A DNA stretch of 64,000 nt, taken from Pestalotiopsis fici W106-1 (taxonomy: Eukaryota > Ascomycota > Sordariomycetes > Amphisphaeriales > Sporocadaceae). How positions within the stretch are numbered: position 1 is the stretch's first letter; each line of letters begins with the position of its first letter. Position numbers and translations under genes: made by a program. This document shows positions 1 through 11,331 of this stretch, in pieces. The notes under the pieces were generated by a model that saw only the letters and a list, made by a program, of their open reading frames with translations, searched no databases and was not told the DNA's origin. The stretch is taken from NCBI RefSeq assembly GCF_000516985.1, contig NW_006917095.1:803520-867519 (forward strand). Reading direction: 5' to 3'.

Positions 1-925
1 TTGTCGAGTTTCGCTGCAAGACTGGAAAATCCTGTGATTCTGTTAATTTTCTTGAACACGTGTAAATGTTACGCAACTCACCATTTTGCATTTCTTGCTT
101 CTGTGCTGTATCGGCCTGGAGGATGAGTTTCTGTCCATCATCACCAATTTTCTTCAAGCATGTGAGTAGCTTGTCTTCATATTTGTCGCCTTCCCATAAT
201 GCTTTCAACCCCTTGATAGCTGTTCATAAATGCTATTAGCAATGTAACACTAAAGCAATGATGTCGATTCAATACCTATATGTTTTGTATAGTAGTTGAT
301 CACCTCTTCAACAGCAATGAGGATTGTGACATAGAGCTCCAAGGCCGCTGCAGCGACCTTTGGCTTGGCAGCATAAAGCTCAAGGTAAACTTGAACAAGG
401 TCAAAATTATCCTTGAGCTTTTCGACACCGTCCTTGACATCGGTACGAACCTTGTCAGCTTTTTGAAATGCCTATTACAATCGAGAGATCAGTTTCGCAG
501 AGTCCAGATACCCAAGTTTCCACTAGGATGGTACACATATAACACGAGGGATATCTCACATCCAGCAAAAAGTTCAGAGTCCCAATAATAGGTTTGGTAT
601 ATCCAAAATCTGGAATCACACCAGTAATCCGTTTGGCAGAGCCCCCCTTGTTTCCAATAAAATTGCCCACTACCCTGGCTTTTCCCTTGGCGCCTGACTT
701 GGAGGCATACTCTGCCGCTGCCCGGTCCATGACCTCTTGCACCCCTTCCCAGGTTGTCATTGAACGGATGCTATAACCTTTAGCAGAGCCCCCCTTTGGC
801 TCGGTGGGCACTTTGATCATCAAGGCATCGATAATCTTGGAGAAACCGACCGTTGAGACGTCCGCATTGATCAGTGGCAGTGGTTCCATCTCAATCTGTG
901 GAGTTGAGGATGACTGAGCGGCCAT
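1..925 (-). CDS. NACHT/STAND (NLR-like) protein, N-terminal part, runs off left edge
   Basis: Partial gene, about 243 residues visible. Exons are 925-560, 471-276, 219-82 and 31-1, separated by GT-AG introns with matching phases (0, 1, 1). Start ATG at 925 gives MAAQSSSTPQ; the frame stays open upstream to 1144, so an earlier start is not excluded. The protein reads as a lysine-rich linker with two GNKGGSAK/KGGSAKGY-like glycine-lysine patches, a 'GVIPDFGYTKPIIG' stretch, then amphipathic helices (YLELYAAKPKVAAAALELY, VEEVINYYTK, LKALWEGDKYEDKLLTCLKK). By memory of the family this matches the helical domain (DUF7708-like) that precedes NACHT-type STAND NTPase and ankyrin/WD repeats in fungal NLR-like proteins. 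The nucleotide-binding and repeat domains would lie left of base 1 and cannot be seen. Such proteins are linked to non-self recognition and programmed cell death; that role here is inference. Confidence 0.6.
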
Positions 926-1535
926 GTTTTGTATTGGCTTCCGTTTTGACACGTATTTATGGTTTACTTTGTCGTAGTGGACATGCGAGTAGATGTGTTG
1001 AAACGTGGAGTTATATGATGGTAGATGGTTTTCAGTAAAATTTATCACCTCTGGTGACGCTTGATGAGTCTTTGCTCCAAATGCCATTGATCCATTGCCT
1101 TGGGTAGTCAAGTCGAATCGCAGATGCGATAGGTTTGCACCCAAGAACTTCTCAGCATGAGATCAAAATGATAACATTAGTAGTCGACAATGTCCCAAAA
1201 GTTATCAGAGTCTCTCATTGCAGGGGCGACCTGCTTGAATCTTGTGACTTCCCCTCTTTTCGGTAAGCAGGCTGGTGCGCACAGCCTTATTTTGGCCCCC
1301 AATCGAATTATCTCGCCGCTCCCAACTTGGCTGGTTACATGCATGATGCATCTGGTGAGAACCAATAATCTGATAACAACAATCAGGGTCCGCAAATTGC
1401 AACGTCCTCAGTCGAGAGATCTTTTCCCCGCTTCTCTCCTCCCTAATCTCACCTCATATCTTCGTATTTTCTTTTTAGCCTGGCTGGCAACTCTTGCTCA
1501 TCACCAAGCTGTCTTCTGATAGCATTGATGAGAAT
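926..1535. other. Divergent intergenic region between NLR-like gene and tandem AAA gene
   Basis: 610 bases separate the start codons of two head-to-head genes, so their promoters must share this interval. The minus-strand reading frame is open through 1144, so part of it could be extra coding sequence of the NLR-like gene. A pyrimidine-rich run at 1425-1480 (cttttccccgcttctctcct and on) looks like the transcription-start/5' leader of the plus-strand gene. No other gene is seen. Confidence 0.5.
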
Positions 1536-4500
1536 ATGGACCATCCGCAATCAGGCGCGATCCATGTCGCTGCGGCCCCCGAGGCATCGTCAGGAGAATC
1601 CAAGGTGGCCTGGAGTGTCTCAGAAAGCTACAAGTCCGGCACTCGGATTGTATCTCTTGGAAACGACATGACCAGGAGAGTCGAAGGGAGATTACTGACT
1701 GTCCACTCTGCGCCTCTGTCCAGCTTGATTCGAAATATCATCAAAGTCTACCCTGGGTATGTTAGGTCCCATTTCTGTTGCCCGAGTATGAGCCATATTG
1801 AACTACTCATAGCCAAAAGTTGACTGGCAGCACTCTTGTCTTTCAAGAACCATACGCAGCCCTCATGCATCACATGCCAGATCTCGAAGCATCTTACACG
1901 GACTTTAAATCGCAAGGAGAAGAACACCCAGCAGATGACTCTCAATTGAGCCATGCTTTTGCTGCACTTCTAGACTTCCTTCGCCCAGCGTATCAAGAAT
2001 GCTACGTCCCAGCACAAGAGCGGCTATCACAAGACCAACCAACAGTCACGTTTGATGATTTATGGGTTCTCTACAGACCCAACTCGCTTGCGTATGCAAA
2101 AGTAGACGAACACTGGATTGGTTGTAGAATCGGAGCAACCACAAAGTGGGTCGCAGACCCCCAGGAGAGAATGCCCACGGAATGGCAGGTAGGAATATGG
2201 CTTCTGCAGACCGATTCCACGACCGGAGAAATAGGCTGCGCTACACGAACCTACAGAATCCTCGACTTTGACGGCGAAATAAGTCCCACAGAGCTTGAAA
2301 TTGTACCATGCCAATCCTTTGATAAAACTGATGGCGGGGTAAGAAGAAGACGTTTTGAGGAACGCGGCCAGAAGATCCTGGATATCTTATGGGGACCCTC
2401 AAGGCAATTCAGGCATAATGGAGAGGCTTTACATCCACAAAATCATGTGAGTCGGAACAATCACAAAGCCATGGTTTGCATCCCAATCTGACTACCTGAG
2501 TTCTAGCACGAGGGTGATGTGTTGATATCTGGCACATTTGTTGTGGGCTCGAGTGTGAAGTGCAACTGGTTATTCAAATGGGCTGAACCTTGGCATTTCC
2601 TCACAAAGGACAATCCTGCGTACCGCGTATTGGAGCGGAAAATTGATCCCAAGAGAGATAGCCGCGATACCTTTACCGGAACCATGCGTTTCATGCTTTC
2701 TCCATGCCTGAATGCATTGGCTTTATGGGGAGCCACATTGCGTAGGTTAACCCGCTATGGCTATCACTTCTGAATTCTCTGACCTATCTAGATTTGGTGC
2801 ACGTGGATTGCCTCAAGCCTTCGAGCTTTCCCGATATCATGCCTGAGCCAGTTCTTCATGATAATCAGCTGCTTGATCTCATTCACCTTGCAGAATGGCA
2901 TGGAGCAGAGGGGTCAATATTGAGACAAGGCCACGGTGATACCGTAGGCAATGGCGTTATTGTTTCCCTGACAGGTAAGAATCCCCCACAATGAGAGGCT
3001 CAATGTTTCAACGGACGTTAATGAGCGGTCAGGCGGTCCTGGAGTCGGCAAACGATATACTGCCAGTACGTACGCTTCTGCCAAAACTTTCGTCGGGTGC
3101 TAATGATATCCCCTTGAGATTACGTTTCCTGGAAGACAAAGCGTCCTTTGATCACGATTCAAATGTATGAATCCGATGAAAACACGAACTTGAAACATTT
3201 GGGGCGCTATTTGCCTCGAGTAAGCAAGATACACAATGCCATGGTTCTATACAAACGTATGACTGATATGCATTACACCGGAACGTTCAAAGGTAGGGGG
3301 AAATCCAAGTCGATCATGAGGGTAACTTAACTGAACCTGACGGCAGCTCCTTGGTCCTTCCTACGCCAATTAGACACCATGGTATTCTTCAGTTCACACG
3401 GTACGCAAAGCGTTCCTTTCTCGTCTATCCAGAATCTTGTCCACATGACCATTTCCTTCAGTCAACTTGACCACAAGAGGCAAAAAAGGCTATGGCGAAA
3501 CATGACAGATATCTACCACACTCGACGGGGCATGGATTCTATCATAGCCTTCGATAGAAGCGCCTCGAGTTTCTTGAGTTCAGACGATATGCCCGAAGTC
3601 AATTGGAACGGCCACGATATCGACAAGTGTCTTCAAGCAGCCATAGCATGTGCGCAAGCTGCTGGAAACCCTAGTGACCCCAATCAGAACGGGAACTCGA
3701 TTGTGGTCGGTGTTGAGCATTTAAAACAAGCAATGAACATGACCTTTGCAAATCGACTCCAAGACTACGACAGTTCAGACGATGATGTGCCGGAATTTGG
3801 TCGCTTCCACAAGTACAATGAGTTGTCCGATGATGAGTCACCGCCTTCATTGCTAGAAAAGGAGAAGAGAAGGGCGAACTTTGGTCGCAGCAAAGCTCAT
3901 AGGCGCAACCTGTGCATCGCCGAGCTAAATCGGGTTGAGTGGGCCACATTCAAGACGTTAGGCGCAACTGAGCTGTTCAGAAGCAAAAGTTTCCACGCCA
4001 TTGATGTACTTGTTGGAGAGCCTCAGATCTGGCGTGAGCCTTTCAGCCTACTAGGCCAGAAGCATCGCATTCCTGTTCGGGGCACAGCACCTCAACTTCT
4101 AGCCCCCGATACAAAGATACCGCAAAACACAACCGATGCAGCGGCTAGTGCGGCATTGCCAGAGAGGATTCGCATCAACTCGCTGGCCATCATCAAAGCC
4201 TTTTCGGAACTTCATATCGACGACTCATCAAACTTGCGGGGTTCTTTTCTGCTGTTCCGTCCGTACAAGGTGCTTTCATACTATGAAAAGGAATTGCGCA
4301 ACTGGACAGAGAGGTTGGAGGATAAAGTCAAAGGTGAGTGCGTCATACATCAAAATTACGTTACAAGAGTTATATTTATTGGTATATGGATACATGGATT
4401 TAGCAAATGTCACGTACAAAGCCCGGTTCCTATTCTTTTTCATTACCTTCACCATTTCTTCTTTTGTTTTGTTTCCGGGAACAACCAAGGCACATGGCAG

Positions 4501-7366
4501 ATTTCTTTCGAGTCTTCCATTTAAGCCAAAGAGAGAAATATTTGCTAACTTATTGTAGAAGATCACCAGCACTCTGAACGGGTAGACGAAGGTCAGAATG
4601 GTCTGCAAGCTGACGTCGCAGAAATGAAATGCTTGTTGTCATTCATTGACACCTACTTGAAGGAAAGACAAGAAAAAATACAGAAAGCCCTAATTCATTC
4701 GGTTTCTTTTGATGATCTTTGGTTCCTATTCAAACCAGGAGATACGGTCGTGCGAAACGACGTACCACAAGCATATCGGGTCGTGCGCGTTGCCACGACC
4801 CGTCACCGCATCAAAGAGGACAACAACACCAGTCTGTCGTTTTTCAGAGATGATGCCCTTATGGAATTTGATCAAGGGCATATATTCATTCAATGCGTCT
4901 ACATTGACTTCAATGGTCAGTTGCTAGGTCCTGTTGTGGATATTGTCCCCATTCCTCATTTCAAGGGGGAAAAAGCAATTTCCTCACTCCCAGTCTATCC
5001 CCTGGACTTCTGTGATGAGCCCGGGATCAAGAAGGAGTTCCTTTTAGCACGGGGGAAAGCATTTGTCAAAGCTGGGAGCATCAAGCATATGCACTACAGA
5101 GGTTTGACCCTTCCAGCAATAGAAAGCTCCAAGTTGCGCGATGAAGTCGACAGTCAAGTGGTAGTTGACTTTGAGGAAGCTTTCAATCGCATTCCATCGT
5201 GGATGCCCTCTGTGAAGAAGTCTGTTCTCGAGGAATTTGATGATGATGATGATGATGATTCTTCTTCTTCTTCGTCGTCGTCGTCGTCGTCAGACAAAGA
5301 CCAGTGGAAGCCTGAGTTTTATTACACGCAGAACACATCGACTTGGAAGTGTATTTCGGATTGTTGCCATCAGGAAAGTGTCTATCATGACGAGCCAATC
5401 GATGACAGGACAAGAAATGACTACCTGGCTTCCCAAGCCAATGATAATAGCACATCGCCATCAGTGGCCATTGAGGCAAGAGCCTTGTCTGATTTGAACG
5501 ATACGCTGAGAGACGACGACTTCTTGATCATGTCTTACCGAGTTTTTGGCTTCGTCCTCCGCAGCCGTAAATGGTGTACGTATATTTTCATATTTCTCTC
5601 ACTATCCCAAACCCTTGAAGGAACACTACACCATTAACTTGTCATGCCAAAATATGTAGATCAACTGGACTTGGCAGATGCATCACCGGCTGAAACCAAC
5701 AGCGACGGGTTTGACCAGCTCGTATTACCAGCAGGTCATAAGGATATAATCATATCAATGATGACAAAGCACTTCCGAGACAGAAAGTCACCATCCTCAC
5801 GTCACATTCAGACGGATATCGTTCGAGGAAAGGGTATGACCTGTTCCAAAACCTCACCCCGCTCCCCCAATAATAAATTGAAGCTTTTACTGATTCTGGC
5901 GCCTATATCGATAATTTCAGGCAGGGGATTGATCATGCTGTTACACGGAGTACCTGGTGTAGGGAAAACATCCACTGCTGGTATGTGGATTGGGTATTTG
6001 GGCGGCAATAGCGGTATTAACAAAGTGAACAGAATGCCTTGCCGGCGTCTTTAATCGGCCTTTGTTCCAAATTACCAGCGGTTAGTTTTTATCTTTTTAA
6101 CCACGAACAAATCAAGACGGTACTGAAACGGATCTCCTTAGGTGATTTGGGCATAACGGCAGCAGATGTTGACAAAAATCTCGAGGAGGATTTCTCACTT
6201 GCCAATAGATGGAACTGCATTTTGCTTATTGACGAAGCAGATGTATTCCTGGCCCAACGAAACAAGGAAGACTTTGTTCAAAATAGTCTTGTCGCAGGTC
6301 AGATCGTTGTTCACATGTGATCCGGAAGACGAAGAATACTGACCAAGCTTAATCTCACCTAGTGTTCTTGAGAATCATGGAATACTACTCTGGAGTTTTA
6401 TTCTTGACAACTAACCGGGTTGGTGTGTTTGATGAGGCCTTTACCTCGCGCATCCATATTAGTCTATACTATCCACCTTTGACCCGCTCACAAACACTTG
6501 AGATCTTCAAGAAGAACTGGGAGAGAATCCTGGCCCGCTCCAAGGAAGACAGTCGGCAGATCGACATCAATCAGTCGGAAATTACCGAGTTCGCCATGGA
6601 CTATTTCGACAACAACAAGCAGGGCCGCTGGAACGGCCGACAGATTCGCAATGCTTTTCAATCTGCCCTGGCCATGGCCGAGTTCCAGATCTTGGGCATG
6701 GAGGGAGTGAATGAGGATGACAATGTTGTTAGCGATGACCAAAAACCAGTACAGACGGTTCAATTGGGCAAAAGACACTTTGAAGACGTTGCCGCGGCAT
6801 ACAAGAGCTTCATAGACTACCTCAACAATGTTTACGGTGCCGGCTCTGCTCGCCGTGCACGTGAAAACATGTGGCGGTTCGATCCCGAAGATGAGAGTGC
6901 ATCGAAGCGGCCGTCTGCCTTGTCTCAAAGACTCAAGTTTACGAGAGAGCCGACGCCACAACCCCCGCGGAATATGGAACCGGGCTTGGGACCATCGCAA
7001 TATCACCGTGGCTATGGACCGGATTACGAAATCCCGTCGAATTACGGACCAAGGACTCCGCCACGCGGCGGAGGGTATCCCGGTCCTCACGAATATCAGT
7101 ATCCACCGGCCGATTTTCCTTCACGGAATACTGGAATGGAACAAGGTCTCTATTCAAGTTACCCCAGGACATCGGTACCCAGTGCCAACTACCCGTCAGC
7201 TCATTCGCAAACATATGGACCTAGGATCCATCCAACAGCACAGCACGAGATGCAGGCTGCTCCATCGAGCTGGGCGGGCAGTAGCAGAGATGTGCAGCCA
7301 GGATTTTACCCTCATCACCCCGGAGAGCAGACCCAGAGGACTGGCGGTGGGCAGGAAGGGCCTTGA
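1536..7366 (+). CDS. Tandem DUF7025-AAA ATPase: degenerate first unit fused to intact second unit
   Basis: Hand-built 13-exon model, ~1641 residues: 1536-1756, 1813-2446, 2507-2741, 2792-2974, 3033-3065, 3119-3292, 3347-4333, 4559-5575, 5660-5833, 5921-5980, 6033-6080, 6142-6297, 6363-7366. The frame closes exactly; introns 3-12 are all phase 1. Order: unit 1 with DUF7025-like block (FDDLWVLYRP, ~150-330) and AAA1 (~395-590); linker (~600-765); unit 2 with DUF7025 (FDDLWFLFKPGD, ~870), a D7S11 tract, and AAA2 (~1200-1440); proline/tyrosine-rich tail. AAA2 keeps Walker A GVPGVGKT, Walker B LLIDEAD, sensor TTN and the SR finger. AAA1 has GGPGVGKR, VLYKRMTD, SSH and no SR pair, so it should not hydrolyse ATP. 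One uninterrupted exon (3347-4333) spans the end of AAA1 and start of unit 2, which supports a single gene. Cellular role unknown. Alternative: a pseudogene fused to an active gene. Confidence 0.78.
5239..5292 (+). repeat. Coding trinucleotide tract, D7-S11
   Basis: Seven GAT codons are followed by TCT and TCG/TCA codons inside exon 8 of the tandem AAA gene, encoding seven Asp then eleven Ser. It lies in a flexible region between the DUF7025 block and AAA2. Pure trinucleotide runs of this sort are prone to slippage, so length may differ between strains. Confidence 0.9.
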
Positions 7367-8909
7367 GTTGATATTTTGTTTCCGTCATTGGGGTAGCTTT
7401 TCGGGTAATTTTGTAAGGTTAGAGATTTACGACTGCTTCTTGTGTTTCCTTTCATTGTTATTTCCTCGCCTCAATTTGGTACTCGAAAGCTTGAAAGAAA
7501 AGAGATAAAGAACATAAACAGAGGTAGACAGAGCAATGATGATGATATTCCATTCATGAATTATACACACAGAGACCTTTGATCCAGTCAGTCTACCCCG
7601 CTACTCCGGCATACCTACCTGTCTCCAGCTCGACGCATCCCACTGAGGTCTTACTCGTTCTGGCTCGCTCTACCTAACCTAATACAGTCTCAGAACTGTC
7701 ATGATGCTATCCAGACGCTTCGAGCAAACAACAAACTTTATCCAACCTGTATAATACACTTGCGAGTATAACTCTCTTTCAAATGAACTGGTCGCATGAT
7801 TCAACCGCCTGCCATTATTAGCATTCATTTGCATTGCATGGCAAAAACGTGGTGATGCATTTTGGGCCGATCACATCCTTTAGCGTGCTTAGGCTGGAGG
7901 GGTCCAGCTGCATGACGGCGACAGGGGCGATGGCGTGCTCAGTCACATAGGATTATATATCGAAGCTCTTCCTTTCTCGACCTCGCATGCATCAATTCAA
8001 TACCAAAAGAAATGTATATTTAAACAGTCTCAATTCCTCATCATATTATGTATTGATATATTCCAATTTGGCCCGGGCAGCTGAAGGCCAAAGAACACCA
8101 AACAATGAACAGATGCGCAAGACACTCAGTGTCTCTCTCCAAACCAATGGTATTTCCCAAACCCTCTTCCTATTGTTTCTGTTTGACCTGACGGATGACT
8201 AGGATATCTGAGTTACCGACTCTTCGCCGAAGTTTCAATCGCCGACCTGTTGGTCTCTGACCTTGTGGTCGCCGGCGCGTTGTAGTCGCCGACCTTGAAA
8301 TGGTCTCTCGCGCTCCGCAACCTGCCGGCGACCTTGGGAACGAACTGTACCTAGGCGCCCAGGGCTTTCCCCGGTAAATGCCTGCGGCTGTCGCATTCGC
8401 CCTTCCGCCATCAAACGTTTGAGCACCCACGAATTGCCCCGACAGTGGGTAGTATGACTGTTATCATGACGAAATAACGTGCTCAAATCCTCTCACGGGC
8501 ATGTCGGTTTGTAATGCGAAATGATGCCCCCGACAGCCTCGCAGCGGCCGCTGCGACAATTCGATTTTCACCGATAACCGCTGGAAGCGGAATGAGTCAC
8601 AAGTGCAACGCAGTTGGTCGAAAGAATGGCTGTCACTGCATGAGATACGTTCAAGAGCAGAAGGATGACGCGGAAAACACATGCGCTGCTTGGATTTCAT
8701 GCAATCAGACGTCCCGCCGAAGATTCCAACCCCTTGTCATTGAGATATATTGGCAGTGCTATGAGTGGTGGCGGCTACATTATCTGTCACTGAAGTAAGC
8801 CCCACGGATGGCGGCCTTACAGCTCCCTGAGCCACTGTTCGCTAGTACCCAGCGGCTTATCGTCATTGCTCTTGGACCAGTCGGCAACGTACTACTACTT
8901 CACGACTGC
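7367..8909. other. Intergenic region, convergent ends of tandem AAA gene and DUF1275 gene
   Basis: No gene supported. 7367-7560 is T-rich and looks like the 3' UTR of the AAA gene. 8210-8330 is GC-rich with repeats of tcgccgacct and ggtctct; short overlapping frames here on both strands look like by-products of this composition. 8500-8800 has a 94-codon plus-strand frame rich in Cys but with no recognisable start context or family. Confidence 0.5.
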
Positions 8910-9709
8910 TCACTTTTCCTCCATTTCGCCATCGTTGAAATAGAACAAGATCATTACAACGGTTTTGCTAACGGCGCAAGCAAGCAGTGTAGCTGCTGAG
9001 CCGCGGTAAGAGTAGATAAAAGCCCCAACCATGGCTCCCAAAGCCAAGCACAAGAGGAAGAGAAGTCTCCGGTTGCGTGCCCTATTGTGGAGCTTGTGCA
9101 CATGCGGATCTACCAACAGGTCGACAAACGCTGCAGTCGCCATGGCCTTATTGGGTCAGTACCTCATCTGCGTAGCAAGCGGCTGAAAAGGCGCAAAGGG
9201 TGAGTAGGAACGCATACCGTAGTAATCTGTGTAATCTTCAACGGCCTCGTCATGGCCACTTGGGCGCCCGAGGAAAAGGAAAGAAGAAATAGAATAGCGA
9301 GCGTAATGGGACCAGAATGATCAACACCAGCTTTCCACTGCACTCCCGCTGCCACAAAGACCATGATGACTTGTATGAAATTGGTGAGGAGTAACCATAC
9401 TCTCCGTCGGGGCCCTATCAAGTTTCCCAGCTGTCCCATGACATAGGAGCCGGCCAGAAAACACCCCAGGGAGACGCCGATATTCTTGACGTCAAACAGT
9501 CCATCTCCGATTCTTGCCACTGCCACCGCGAGGAAGATGGTGTTGCCGGTCTGGTTCGATGCAAAGCATTGATAATCGGGGTAGGCGGCCGCGTCCTGGA
9601 TGCCGGTGGCAAAGGTCAGGAGGAGTAGCTCAATCTCAATGAGCAGGGGCGAGCTGTCAGCATCGTAGATGTGATGATGAAGGAGCCGTTGAATGTAACG
9701 ATTATTCAT
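8910..9709 (-). CDS. DUF1275 (YoaK-like) membrane protein
   Basis: Two exons, 9709-9218 and 9146-8910, with a 71-base intron; 242 residues. The first in-frame ATG (9709) gives MNNRYIQRLL; the frame upstream of it lacks another ATG. Family features visible: LLLTFATGIQDAAAYPDYQCFASNQTGNTIFLA near the N-terminus, a run of hydrophobic helices (GCFLAGSYVMGQLG, VWLLLTNFIQVIMVFVAAG, ITLAILFLLSFSSGAQVAM) and the C-terminal pair LLFLLCLALGAMVGAFI and AATLLACAVSKTVVMILFYF. The junction reads QITT/AMATAAFVDLL, as expected for the family. DUF1275 proteins are polytopic membrane proteins of unknown transport or signalling role. It lies tail to head with the persulfide dioxygenase gene 456 bases away; co-function with sulfide oxidation is only suggested by position. 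Confidence 0.82.
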
Positions 9710-10165
9710 GATCCCAAAATGCAAGGTTACATCCGGGTGTTCTCATTTGCGAGCGATTATGTGTATGATTGACAAGGCCGGCACACAAATTTGTATACCT
9801 GTAGACAGCTGATCGAGTATGCGGCTAGTGGGCATGGATAACATGTAATACGGCGTATAGTTGGGTTATAAATATATTTCTTGCTCTGAAATCATCGCCG
9901 AAGAGCAACTGGGACTCCGCTCTCTAGCGGTACGGTTATCGGCCTGTGGGCACCTTTCCCTACGGCAAGTCGATTGCCTCAAGATCCGTCTACACGAGCT
10001 GATTGCTTGAAATCATTTTACTATGTTTGCCAAAGACTGAGTCAATCCATTGTAGGCGGCGGGTCATGCAGAGCAATGAACGCGGCTGGAATCACCATGG
10101 CCTCTCTTAGAGAATCGTGGATAAGCGATATAGGTAAATCTCAGAGAGGTGAATGGAGTAAATTA
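9710..10165. other. Intergenic region between DUF1275 gene and ETHE1-like gene
   Basis: Both flanking genes point left, so this holds the promoter of the DUF1275 gene and the 3' UTR of the dioxygenase gene. A+T-rich from 9840 to 9900 (ggttataaatatatttcttg). A plus-strand frame from 9974 is antisense to the dioxygenase gene and is not called. Confidence 0.5.
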
Positions 10166-11331
10166 CTACTTGAAAATTGGAATATCGTTTACAACCAGAG
10201 GGAGATGAACCAGCCTTTGCCCAGAAGCATTTGGCCTTGGAAGCCGACCTCCTCGAATATTGACCTGCAAAGACTGATGAAGGAGCCTAGGTTCTTTGAG
10301 TCCCGCATCACGTCCACTCCGGACCGCTACAAACTCTTCTTCGGTAGTATCCAGCATAATGTGTTTGTTGCGATCCTTGTGTTCCTCAACTCTCATCCAC
10401 GACTTGGGCATTGTGCGCGACTCTGACGGATAATCATGCCCAGTCCAGATCTTGACGTTGTCTGGCATGCTGAGCAACTTTTTGGCCGAGTGATAGAGAT
10501 CTCGAGCATTGCCGCCAGGAAAGTCACAGCGAGCGGTACCGAGGTCCGCAATGAATAAGGAGTCGCCACAAAAGACGTTATCTTGGGTTAAACAATGGTC
10601 AACACGATGTTTGTACTCTTTGCGGTGGATGGATGCTCACCTCCAACTTTGTAGCCCATATGATCAGGAGTGTGTCCCGGGAGATGAATGGCAGATGCTT
10701 CCAATGCGCCAATGGCAAAGGTTTCATCATCATCAAAGAGGACATCAAAAACGCCCTGATGTTCTTCTGGTGCAATCCCATACTTTTGGCCAAAGAATGA
10801 CTGCACTTGCTGGATTCGCTTGCCTATACCGATAAGCGGTTTGGAACCTTGGCCCTTGGTAAGACAAGCTTGCAAGTAATACGCAGCAGTCAAGTGATCA
10901 GCGTGAACATGGGTCTCGAGGATTCGATCAATGTGGTAGCCCTTTGCCTTGATCAGAGCCAACAGAGAGTCTGCAGTCTCGGTACTTATGATGCGGGAGG
11001 CAGGATCAAAGTCCAAGACGGGATCAACAATGGCACCCGTGTTACTCGAAGGGTCGATGATCAGGTATTGCCAAGTGCCTGTCTGAGAATGGTACACATC
11101 GTGCACCAATGGTTCTGTAGCCTGATGGGGGGTTGAGCTGTATGGGGGCATATTGATGAAAGTGGCTGGTTTCTCAACGGCTAAACTGCAAAGACAGTTT
11201 CTTTGTACCAAGGATGAAGCTGGTGATTGATGTATGGGGAGACGTGGTCGAAGTTTCAAAGAGTGTCCGAAGCGTGTTAGGCTCGAAGAAAGACGAAGTT
11301 GAGCAGCGGCGTTTCGAGAAGCAGAATTCAT
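10166..11331 (-). CDS. ETHE1: ETHE1-type persulfide dioxygenase (MBL fold), mitochondrial
   Basis: Two exons, 11331-10641 and 10581-10166, intron of 59 bases in phase 1; 368 residues. ETHE1-like enzymes oxidise glutathione persulfide to sulfite in the mitochondrial matrix, the step after sulfide:quinone oxidoreductase. The metal site is visible: H141-V-H143-A-D145-H146 in the sequence THVHADHLTAAYYL, then LPGHTPDHMGY, FCGDSLF and WTGHDYP. The first ~55 residues are rich in Arg, Ser and Leu with almost no acids, like a mitochondrial presequence. An internal Met at 61 (MPPYSSTPH) begins the mature-looking part. The gene is divergent from sulfide:quinone oxidoreductase with 454 bases between start codons, which suggests shared control. 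The alternative is a general glyoxalase-II-like hydrolase; the context favours ETHE1. Confidence 0.88.

Noticed and set aside
4334..4558. Possible gene boundary: the 225-base intron within unit 2 of the AAA gene
   Set aside because: Splicing it restores the unit 2 sequence and phase, and the exon before it already belongs to unit 2, so it does not separate two genes.
6488..7090. Minus-strand 200-codon frame
   Set aside because: Antisense to the AAA2 lid and tail of the tandem ATPase.
8514..8798. 94-codon Cys-containing plus-strand frame
   Set aside because: Suggestive cysteine spacing but no signal peptide, and a minus-strand frame of similar length overlaps.
9974..10426. Plus-strand 150-codon frame
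   Set aside because: Largely antisense to the 3' end of the ETHE1-type gene.
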